Source: Alphaproteobacteria bacterium (GTDB taxonomy: Bacteria; Pseudomonadota; Alphaproteobacteria; Micavibrionales; Micavibrionaceae). Taken from it: a stretch of 59,784 bases of DNA. The DNA lies in the NCBI GenBank assembly GCA_021775955.1, contig JAJFGU010000019.1:1-59784 (forward strand), read 5' to 3'. Both the position numbers and the translations under genes were made by a program. Of this stretch, positions 16,401 to 23,581 are shown in pieces. A model generated the notes under the pieces. The model had not been told where the DNA came from. It was given only the letters and a program-made list of their open reading frames with translations, and did no database searches. Positions within the stretch are counted from its first letter, which is position 1. Each line of letters begins with the position of its first letter.

Positions 16401-16410
16401 CGCGTACTAT

Positions 16411-16505
16411 TCCCAAAAGACGATTTACCCGGCGCTTTCCAGACTGAAAATTTTTTGATAACTAATAACCGCAGGACGGATTGGTTTACTCCTCGTTAAT
16501 CAGGG
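16411..16505. repeat. Left copy of a 95-bp degenerate direct repeat
   Basis: Aligns with 23261-23356 from CCAAAAGACGATTTACC to the end CAGGG, with about four-fifths of positions identical by eye. The two copies bracket the nitric-oxide-type signalling genes. This copy has in-frame stops in the frame that is open in the right copy. Confidence 0.8.
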
Positions 16506-16587
16506 TTTTTCATATAGGTTTTGTATGGTGATGTCTCGCTGGAATCTGGTAATATGCGCTTGAAAAGCAAATAGCTGTACGTAATCC

Positions 16588-17097
16588 CTAAATAAATGGA
16601 TCATACGCCCATTGCAGGAGCGCTTGTCTCTGGCGAGGGCGGCAGGAAAGATCGCCGGGGGCGCAGTTGGCTCTGATTTGCCCGGCGTGCCGCGCGAAAC
16701 TCCGCCAACGCTTGATTTGCATTTCATCAATCTCAGGAAACCGGCGGCCCTGATAATAACGGCAATACCATTGGAACCATCCACGTGGGTCTGGTTCTAT
16801 AATCCAGCCCTTCTTTTGCCATACCTGTAAGGATTGACGGCTCTTGATGTCAAAGTAATTCATGGAAGGATCGGAAGTTTCACTGGTTTTAGCATTTTCA
16901 AACCAGTCTGCCGGAAATTCATTTTGGCAGTCATTCATATACTTTCCTTCGAAAACGCCAAGCTCCAGCATTTCTTTGGGTGTAAAATATGGTGTGAATT
17001 TGTTATCAAATTCTTTACCAGCCTGGGCAACGATTTTGTATTTGTAGCTGCTTTGCATGCGGTCGTTTACTTCAATCCATGTACCGGGCTTGTGCAT
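16588..17097 (-). CDS. Conserved hypothetical protein, WFQWYCRYY type
   Basis: A 169-residue protein, rich in aromatic residues, with PYFTPKEMLELGVFEGKYMN, EFPADWFENA and RGWFQWYCRYYQGRR. I recall this pattern in an uncharacterised family spread over bacteria and fungi, but have no function for it. The final 35 residues (from about residue 134) are arginine-rich. It begins 5 bases after the stop of the sigma-54 activator gene, so the two probably share an mRNA. Confidence 0.7.
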   Translation of the reverse strand: MHKPGTWIEVNDRMQSSYKYKIVAQAGKEFDNKFTPYFTPKEMLELGVFEGKYMNDCQNEFPADWFENAKTSETSDPSMNYFDIKSRQSLQVWQKKGWIIEPDPRGWFQWYCRYYQGRRFPEIDEMQIKRWRSFARHAGQIRANCAPGDLSCRPRQRQALLQWAYDPFI

Positions 17098-17102
17098 CCT
17101 GT

Positions 17103-18494
17103 TTACACCGCGTTTTTCATTTTCTTATAAAAAGTAGACTTAGCCATGCCGAGGGCTTTGGCGGCTTGGGTGATGTTATGATCAAAATGGTCAAGGGCAA
17201 GTTGCATGGCTTCCTGTTCTATTTCATCAACGGTTTTGAAATCGCCATCACTTGAAATAATACGAATATCTTTGTGGTGGTGCGTGGCGTTGTTTACAGA
17301 CCGGCTTTCTGATCCTGAGGTCAATCCTGTCAAATCTTCAATATCCAGAATGTTACCGTCACTAACCACCATTGCCCTGCTAATAGCGTTTTCGAGTTGG
17401 CGAACGTTCCCCGGCCAGTCGTAATTCATAAGCTGTTTTTCTGTGGCTGCAGACATGTCTTTTGGAACACCTCCTTCATTTACACAAAAACGTTCAATAA
17501 AATGACTGGCAAGAGCAGGAATATCCTGCTTTCTATCCCGCAGAGGTAGAAGCTCAATCTGCAAAACATTCAAACGGAAAAACAAATCCTCTCTGAAATT
17601 TCCTTCCGTCACTTCTTCCTGTAAATCACGGTTCGTTGCCGATATAACCCTGACGTTAATAGGTAAAGGTTTTCCCGCCCCAACCGGCTCGACCTCTTTT
17701 TGTTGCAACACTCGAAGCAATTTAACCTGCGTATCAAGCGGTAGCTCGCCAACTTCATCAAGAAGAATTGTACCGCCTTCGGCTTCTCTGAATTTACCGA
17801 TGGTTTTTTCCGTTGCGCCTGTAAACGCGCCTTTCTCATGACCAAACAATGTACTTTCAACAAGCTGTGAAGGAATTGCGCCGCAGTTGACGGCAATGAA
17901 CGGCTTTCCTGTGCGCCCACCTTCACCATGAATGGCTTCAGCAAAAACCTCTTTTCCGGTTCCGGTTTCGCCTGTGATGAGTACGGGAATATCAGCAGCA
18001 GCAGCTTTGCGTCCAATATTCACGACAGAGGATAAACCATCATCATGACCAATTAAGTTCTCAAACGTGAATGTGCCGTCTTTCTCACTTTTAAGACGAG
18101 AAACCTCTTTGGTCAGCGTGCTAATTCTAAGAGCATTTCTGACAGTGACAACCATCCGGTCGCCCTCATAGGGTTTGTGCAGAAAATCAATTGCACCAAG
18201 TTTCATGGCCTTTACAGCATCTGTAATATCCGTGCTCCCCGTCAACATAATGACCGGAATAGATGGATGTTTTTGGCGCAAAATTTCGAGTGTTTCCAAC
18301 CCGCCCATAACAGGCATATTCAAATCAAGAATAATGAGTTTGATGGTTCTGGATATATCGGATTCCAGAATTTCCAAAGCTTCATGGCCATTCTCTGCCT
18401 CACAAGAACCAAAATCCAGCTTGCGCCGTAGCAGAGTGCTCAGCATCTGGCGCTGCATTTCGTCATCTTCAACAATGAGAACCGGGTGTGTCAT
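17103..18494 (-). CDS. NtrC-family sigma-54-dependent response regulator
   Basis: This 463-residue protein has three domains: a receiver (1-120) with phosphoacceptor Asp57 in LIILDLNMP; an AAA+ sigma-54 activation domain (145-380) with Walker A GETGTGKE (175-182) and the sigma-54 contact loop GAFTGA (222-227); and a Fis-like helix-turn-helix at the end (ITQAAKALGMAKSTFYKK). All parts needed for activation are present. It is divergent from the response-regulator/H-NOX operon, whose upstream region holds a sigma-54 promoter, so it is the likely activator of that operon once phosphorylated. Confidence 0.95.
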   Translation of the reverse strand: MTHPVLIVEDDEMQRQMLSTLLRRKLDFGSCEAENGHEALEILESDISRTIKLIILDLNMPVMGGLETLEILRQKHPSIPVIMLTGSTDITDAVKAMKLGAIDFLHKPYEGDRMVVTVRNALRISTLTKEVSRLKSEKDGTFTFENLIGHDDGLSSVVNIGRKAAAADIPVLITGETGTGKEVFAEAIHGEGGRTGKPFIAVNCGAIPSQLVESTLFGHEKGAFTGATEKTIGKFREAEGGTILLDEVGELPLDTQVKLLRVLQQKEVEPVGAGKPLPINVRVISATNRDLQEEVTEGNFREDLFFRLNVLQIELLPLRDRKQDIPALASHFIERFCVNEGGVPKDMSAATEKQLMNYDWPGNVRQLENAISRAMVVSDGNILDIEDLTGLTSGSESRSVNNATHHHKDIRIISSDGDFKTVDEIEQEAMQLALDHFDHNITQAAKALGMAKSTFYKKMKNAV

Positions 18495-18554
18495 AGTTTT
18501 ATTCTCTCATAAAAACCTTAAAAAAGCGTTCGATTTTTAGATTAAAATATATAT

Positions 18555-18584
18555 TTCTCATTTTTAGACGTTTGAATTTGAGAA
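18555..18584. promoter_or_regulatory. Inverted repeat, possible enhancer site for the sigma-54 activator
   Basis: TTCTCA (18555-18560) and TGAGAA (18579-18584) form an inverted repeat; the flanks ATAT and ATAT nearly extend it. It sits about 50 bases upstream of the -24/-12 promoter and between the divergent genes, as an activator binding site would. The 18-base spacer is long, so it could be two half-sites. Confidence 0.4.
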
Positions 18585-18635
18585 TATCAAGCACCCAAGA
18601 AACCATAACACATTGAAAAATAACAATTCATAAAC

Positions 18636-18651
18636 TGGCACACCCTTTGCA
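18636..18651 (+). promoter_or_regulatory. Sigma-54 (-24/-12) promoter
   Basis: TGGCACACCCTTTGCA matches the consensus TGGCAC(N5)TTGCA, with the essential GG (18637-18638) and GC (18649-18650) twelve bases apart. Transcription should start near 18662, about 55 bases upstream of the first response-regulator ATG. The neighbouring gene for an NtrC-type activator supports it. Confidence 0.88.
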
Positions 18652-18715
18652 ATTACATAAAACATAAAAGATGCGATTTTAGACAGACTTAAAAAAATTT
18701 TACAGGGGAAAGAAA

Positions 18716-19639
18716 ATGTTGGTCATCGATAAAAATACGGAAAAGCAACTTCTTCAAGAGCTGAAAAATTGCTGGGAAAACTTTCCAACCCACAGATGCC
18801 TGCATTTAAAATTCTCCCAAGTAGAACATGAAAAGGAAGAATGGTTTGACGATTTTGTTGAAGTATTGCGCGGGTATTTTGAGGATCAAGCAGCTCAGCT
18901 TTATCGTTGCCATGACGGTGATGTTTTTGTCCTCACCCGCACTATGACGCGTAAGAGCGCCGATGATTTTTTAGCCCACCTATCCCCCATACTTTCGCCA
19001 GCCTCCCCCATAACTATAGGGCAGGGGCTGGCGGCTCTTTTTGAGATCGGAGTGGATTGGTCAAAGCTCAGAACATTGTGTGAAAAGAAAATCGAAAACA
19101 TCAAGCTTGAGCAAACTCAGAAGCAGGCACAAGCAAAGAAAAAGGAAGAGCTTTCGAAAGCAAGTCGTGAAGAAACTCTGAAAACGATCAATGAAGATCT
19201 GGTTAGCTCTCTACCAAAACGCAGATTACAACGCGACAAACCGGAAATTATGGTTGTTGAAGATGATCTGTTTTCGCAAAAGTTGGTGAATAATGCGCTG
19301 AAAGGTAAATATTCAACATCCATGACAGGGGACGGACAAGGCGCGATCATGAGCTACGTCAATAAAGCGCCGGATGTTCTGTTTCTTGATATCGGTTTGC
19401 CAGACATTAATGGGCACGAAGTTCTGGAGAAACTCTTTAAGCTTGATCCTGATGCCTATGTCGTGATGTTCAGCGGCAATGGGGACAAGGAGAACATCAT
19501 GCGCGCTGTTGAGTTGGGCGCTAAAGGGTTCGTCGGTAAACCGTTCACGCAGGAAAAACTGCTGCAATATATTCAAAAATCACCATTCATTCAGGAAAAA
19601 CAAAATAGGGAGAACACACATGGAAATCTTGTCCATTAA
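18716..19639 (+). CDS. Response regulator with a degenerate palm-like N-terminal domain
   Basis: This 307-residue protein ends in a receiver domain (about 176-300) with VVEDD, phosphoacceptor Asp225 in FLDIGLPD, and a KPF lysine. The first 110 residues follow the strand-helix layout of GGDEF domains, with LYRCHDGDVFVL where a cyclase would have its GGDEF hairpin; the motif is not conserved, so enzyme activity is unlikely. A charged coiled coil (about 115-165) joins the two. A GGGGAAAG ribosome site precedes the ATG. It is the first gene behind the sigma-54 promoter and a paralog of the next gene. Confidence 0.85.
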   Translation: MLVIDKNTEKQLLQELKNCWENFPTHRCLHLKFSQVEHEKEEWFDDFVEVLRGYFEDQAAQLYRCHDGDVFVLTRTMTRKSADDFLAHLSPILSPASPITIGQGLAALFEIGVDWSKLRTLCEKKIENIKLEQTQKQAQAKKKEELSKASREETLKTINEDLVSSLPKRRLQRDKPEIMVVEDDLFSQKLVNNALKGKYSTSMTGDGQGAIMSYVNKAPDVLFLDIGLPDINGHEVLEKLFKLDPDAYVVMFSGNGDKENIMRAVELGAKGFVGKPFTQEKLLQYIQKSPFIQEKQNRENTHGNLVH

Positions 19640-20444
19640 TGCCGATCAAAAACTTGTCAGTGCTGCTTCGTCAATTGGCCGTAATCCATTAAGTTGGGAA
19701 GGCTGGTTTTGCCTACAAATACGTCTGCAAGATATTGATGACGATCTATATCAGGAGTGCTTACTCTGGACAAAATCTATCGTCGACTCCTACCTTAAAG
19801 AGGTCGAAGGACGCGTTTATTTCTGCGGCAACAAGACTATTCATATTTTAGGAAAAACTATCTCACCAAAAATCCTACACCAAACAGGGCATCAGATTTG
19901 TGATTTAATTTATGCCGAGAACGAAACGTCCGCCTATTACACCATTTACGATTTAGTTGAAGACGGCTTTCTTTATGCGCAAAGCGTGCTTGAACAGGCC
20001 AACAATGTTTTTTCATTGCCTGTTTCTATTCATTCCGGCCTGGAATCTCTTCCCTTATCGGAACCTCTTTCACAAGGACAAAGCCTAGGCGCTGTCAAAG
20101 TTTTGCTAGTCGAAGATGATCCCGTCACACGCTGGATGGTGCGTAACGCTCTCAAGCATGAATGTGAATTTGTGACGGCTCCTACAATGAATAAAGCTTT
20201 TGGCATGTATAGCTCATATCAGCCGGATGTGGTGTTTTTGGATATTGATCTACCGGATGGGAGTGGCTATGCGGTGCTAGAATGGATCATGCGCAATGAT
20301 CCCGGCGCATGTGTCGTGATGTTTTCCAGCAATGACAATCTGGATAATATTTCAAATGCACTGGAAGATGGTGCCAGTGGCTTTATTGCCAAGCCATTTT
20401 TAAAGGAGAGTTTACTACATTACATTCACAACCATACGGGGTAA
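19620..20444 (+). CDS. Second response regulator, paralog of the preceding one
   Basis: The frame is open further upstream, but the ATG at 19620, preceded by AGGGAGAA, gives a 274-residue protein with an N terminus collinear with its neighbour. Residues 1-130 form a similar degenerate palm-like domain (WFCLQIRLQDID, VYFCGNKTIHIL); residues 158-274 are a receiver with Asp208 in FLDIDLPDG. There is no DNA-binding output domain. The gene overlaps the upstream one by 20 bases. The pair probably arose by duplication and may compete for phosphoryl groups from the hybrid kinase. Confidence 0.85.
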   Translation: MEILSINADQKLVSAASSIGRNPLSWEGWFCLQIRLQDIDDDLYQECLLWTKSIVDSYLKEVEGRVYFCGNKTIHILGKTISPKILHQTGHQICDLIYAENETSAYYTIYDLVEDGFLYAQSVLEQANNVFSLPVSIHSGLESLPLSEPLSQGQSLGAVKVLLVEDDPVTRWMVRNALKHECEFVTAPTMNKAFGMYSSYQPDVVFLDIDLPDGSGYAVLEWIMRNDPGACVVMFSSNDNLDNISNALEDGASGFIAKPFLKESLLHYIHNHTG

Positions 20445-20484
20445 ACTGAACCGAGGAAATATATTCTTAATATAGGAGGGATTA

Positions 20485-21027
20485 ATGAAAGGTATTGTAT
20501 TTACAGAGTTATTTGACATGGTTGAGGGATTGTTCGGCGCTAATATGGTCGACGATGTTCTTGATGATTGTGAGCTTGAGTCCGGTGGTGCGTATACAGC
20601 TGTAGGCACCTATGATCATAATGAACTGCTTCAAATCGTTGGCGCATTAAGCAAGCATACCGATATGCCTGTCAAAGATCTGGTCCATAAATACGGGCAC
20701 CACCTGTTTTTCCGGTTTCATGAAATCATGCCAGTGTTTTTTGAAAAGCCACAATCGGCTTTTGAGTTTCTGGAAAGTGTTCACGATTATATTCATGTGG
20801 AAGTTAAAAAGCTCTACCCCGATGCGGCGCTCCCCCATTTTGAAACCGAAAGAAACGGTGATGATAAACTTATTATGGTCTATAAATCCCGATGCCCGTT
20901 TGCTGATTTTGCTGAAGGGCTAATCCATGGCTGTGTAGAGTTTTATAAGGAAAAAATTGATATACAGAGTGAGGACAAAAATACGGACGAAGAATATTCC
21001 CGTATCTTTACGCTTGTAAAACAGTAG
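20485..21027 (+). CDS. H-NOX heme nitric-oxide-sensing domain protein
   Basis: A 180-residue stand-alone H-NOX protein. It starts MKGIVFTELFDMVEG, as H-NOX proteins do, and holds the proximal heme-ligand region YIHVEVKKLYPDA (His104). The YxSxR heme-propionate motif appears as YKSRC (133-137), with cysteine where arginine is expected. Bacterial H-NOX proteins bind NO and usually inhibit a histidine kinase encoded beside them, which fits the kinase gene 22 bases downstream. The ribosome site is AGGAGG. NO or redox sensing is likely, but the altered motif leaves heme binding to be shown. Confidence 0.88.
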   Translation: MKGIVFTELFDMVEGLFGANMVDDVLDDCELESGGAYTAVGTYDHNELLQIVGALSKHTDMPVKDLVHKYGHHLFFRFHEIMPVFFEKPQSAFEFLESVHDYIHVEVKKLYPDAALPHFETERNGDDKLIMVYKSRCPFADFAEGLIHGCVEFYKEKIDIQSEDKNTDEEYSRIFTLVKQ

Positions 21028-21049
21028 ACGGTAAAACAGTGAGAACCCC

Positions 21050-23236
21050 ATGAGTACTGAAGATCAAATCACCCGACTGGAAAAACGTCTTGCTCGTGAA
21101 AAAGCCGCACGTCAGCAGGCAGAAGAACTTTTAGAAGAAAAAAGCCGTGAGATCTTTGAAATCAATGAGGGGTTACAGGAAAATGCCCGGCTTTTAGGTG
21201 CTACAGTCGTCAATGCTAATGACGGCGTCATCATTACCACAGCTGATTTAGATAATGGCGGGCCGGAGATCATCTATGTGAATGAAGCTTTTACCCGTAT
21301 TTCCGGTTATGAACCGGATGAGGCGATTGGTAAAACACCCCGGATTTTACAGGGACCGGACACGGACCGCAAAACTCTTGATAAGCTCAGAAACTCTCTT
21401 GGCAAAGGCAAGCCATTCAAAGGAGAGCTTAAAAACTATACCAAAGATGGCGAGTCATACTGGTTGGATATCAGCATTGTGCCCATACGGGATAAGGGCG
21501 GTACGATTACGCATTTCACGGCGATCGAGCGCGATATCACCAAACAAAAGAAATTTGAAAAAGAACTGCGACAGGAAAAAGAAACGGCGGAAAAGGAAGT
21601 TGCAGAACGCCAGCGCATTGAGGGGCAAGTGCAGGAATATACGGATAAGCTGGAACTTATGCGCTTTGAGGCATTGGAGGCTCAAAAGAAAGCGGAAGAA
21701 GCTAGCGAAGCCAAAACCGAATTTTTAGCAAATATGTCTCATGAATTGCGTACACCGATGAACGGGATTATCGGTATGGCTGAAATGCTCATGGACTCGA
21801 GGCTTGATACGGATCAGCAAGAAAATGTTGAAACCTTGCATGGATCAAGTGAGAACCTGCTCAGCATTTTGAATGATATTCTCGACATTTCCAAAATCGA
21901 AGCCGGAGAGCTGGAAATTGAAACGGTTCCTTTTCATTTGGGTACGGCAGTTCGTCAGGTCGTCCAGCTCTTTTTGCCATTAGCAACGGATAAGGGCATT
22001 ACGCTCGATATGGAGCGGGATGACGATGTGCCCTCTGCTGTTGTTGGTGATTTAGGGCGCATTCAGCAAGTCTTACGCAACCTGATCAGCAATGCTTTGA
22101 AATTCACCGAAGAGGGCAATATCACAGTCGTTTTAAGAGCAACAACAAACAGTGAAACGCCTTCACTTTATCTGGCTGTTGAGGATACGGGTGTTGGTAT
22201 CCCAAAAGACAAGCTTGATAAAATTTTTGAGAAATTTACCCAGGCCGATACGTCCGTTACCCGCAAATTCGGCGGCACGGGTTTAGGGTTAGCTATCACA
22301 CAGCAACTTGTTGAGCTTATGGGCGGGGAGATCGGTGTAGATAGTTTGGAAGGGCAAGGCTCAACATTCTGGTTCACAATTCCCTTAACGATGGCCGATG
22401 AAGCCAGCGTTCCTGTTAATCTTTACGATGAAAAACAGGGCACTACCGATATAGAACTTTCAAAAAATCTACGCATACTGGCCGTTGACGACCATCCTAT
22501 AAACCAGACCTTTGCTAAGAAGCTTCTCAAAAAACTTGGCTTCTCTCATGTTGATCTGGCTGAAAACGGGCAGCAAGCCCTCGATATGATCGCTGCAAAT
22601 AGCTACGACATCGTTCTTATGGACTGCCAAATGCCAGAGTTGGACGGCTATCAGGCGACAACCCTATTACGAGAGCGTGAGCAAAAAACAGGAGAACACC
22701 TACCGGTTGTTGCGCTGACCGCTAACGCTATGATTGGTGATAAAGAAAAATGTTTGAAGGCTGGGATGGACGATTATCTCAGCAAGCCGATTAAGCCCGA
22801 TAAGTTGATAGCTGCGATGAAAAAATGGGCTGAGCCAAATGATGTAACAGAGGCACCAGATATAGAACTACAAGCAGAACCGGAGGTTTCTGAAGCCGGA
22901 TCAGAAATCATGGATTGGGATCGACTGCGTATGTTTACGGATGATGATCCCGAGGAAGAAAAGGCTCTGATTGAAATGTTTATAACTTATGCTGAGGAGT
23001 CTTTGGAAATTCTCAAAAACTGTCAGGACGGTGAAGATGAAGAATGGAAAAAAGCCGCCCACAAGCTCAAAGGTTCTGCTGCTAATCTCGGTGCACAAGC
23101 CTTGTCGGATGTTTGTATGGAGGCTGAGCAGGGCTTTGATCAAGATAAGGGCTCAAAAGAAGAAATCTTAACCGGCATTCTTGCCTCTTATGAGCAGGTT
23201 ACAAACTTATTGAATAAAGAAAAAATTGGTGCTTAA
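21050..23236 (+). CDS. Hybrid histidine kinase: PAS, HisKA, ATPase, receiver, Hpt
   Basis: This 728-residue soluble kinase has a coiled coil (1-45); a PAS domain (about 48-165); a second coiled coil; HisKA with His231 in NMSHELRTPMNG; a catalytic ATPase with GTGLGLAI (409-416); a receiver with Asp525 in VLMDCQMPELDG; and an Hpt domain with His671 in AAHKLKGSAANLGA. There is no transmembrane segment. The PAS domain has TPRILQG where LOV photoreceptors carry a flavin-binding cysteine, so it is not a light sensor. The layout allows a phosphorelay to the three response regulators encoded nearby, under H-NOX control. Confidence 0.94.
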   Translation: MSTEDQITRLEKRLAREKAARQQAEELLEEKSREIFEINEGLQENARLLGATVVNANDGVIITTADLDNGGPEIIYVNEAFTRISGYEPDEAIGKTPRILQGPDTDRKTLDKLRNSLGKGKPFKGELKNYTKDGESYWLDISIVPIRDKGGTITHFTAIERDITKQKKFEKELRQEKETAEKEVAERQRIEGQVQEYTDKLELMRFEALEAQKKAEEASEAKTEFLANMSHELRTPMNGIIGMAEMLMDSRLDTDQQENVETLHGSSENLLSILNDILDISKIEAGELEIETVPFHLGTAVRQVVQLFLPLATDKGITLDMERDDDVPSAVVGDLGRIQQVLRNLISNALKFTEEGNITVVLRATTNSETPSLYLAVEDTGVGIPKDKLDKIFEKFTQADTSVTRKFGGTGLGLAITQQLVELMGGEIGVDSLEGQGSTFWFTIPLTMADEASVPVNLYDEKQGTTDIELSKNLRILAVDDHPINQTFAKKLLKKLGFSHVDLAENGQQALDMIAANSYDIVLMDCQMPELDGYQATTLLREREQKTGEHLPVVALTANAMIGDKEKCLKAGMDDYLSKPIKPDKLIAAMKKWAEPNDVTEAPDIELQAEPEVSEAGSEIMDWDRLRMFTDDDPEEEKALIEMFITYAEESLEILKNCQDGEDEEWKKAAHKLKGSAANLGAQALSDVCMEAEQGFDQDKGSKEEILTGILASYEQVTNLLNKEKIGA

Positions 23237-23581
23237 TATTAATTCAACTTAACCTTTTATTTCCAAAAGACGATTTACCGGGCGCTTTCCAGACAGGGAA
23301 ATTTTTGATAACAAGTAAACGCAGGGCCGGATCAGATCGCACCTCGTCAATCAGGGCCTGCCACTTTCCAGCCGATACGGCACTCTGTGGCACACTTACG
23401 GCACACTCCCGATTAATAAATCACAATAAAGCGCAGGGCTGAAAGTCAGCTTTTGGCCGAGAGCAACTGTTCAGATACGACCCAAAGCGGACATTGGCTC
23501 TTTAGCTGCTATCAATTCAAGGATTAGCTCGAAGATCAAATGTAGAAACATCAATTAGGTAATAAATAAAGTGAATTGTAA
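23237..23581. other. Intergenic region with the right repeat copy and a gene remnant
   Basis: On the minus strand an open frame from about 23420 to 23242 reads SAGKWQALIDEVRSDPALR and ends KAPGKSSFGNKRLS before a stop; it looks like the 3' end of a lost gene. Nearer the next gene, CAGCTTTTGGCCGA and CCCAAAGCGGACATT lie around 23446-23496; I recall similar strings in intergenic regions of other bacteria. No intact gene is present. Confidence 0.5.
23261..23356. repeat. Right copy of the 95-bp direct repeat
   Basis: Partner of 16411-16505. Here the minus-strand frame is uninterrupted and encodes the C-terminal end of an unidentified protein, so this copy is closer to the ancestral coding sequence and the left one is decayed. 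Confidence 0.8.

Noticed and set aside
21190-21545. LOV light-sensing domain in the hybrid kinase
   Set aside because: The RILQG motif resembles LOV, but the flavin-binding cysteine is missing, so it is an ordinary PAS domain.
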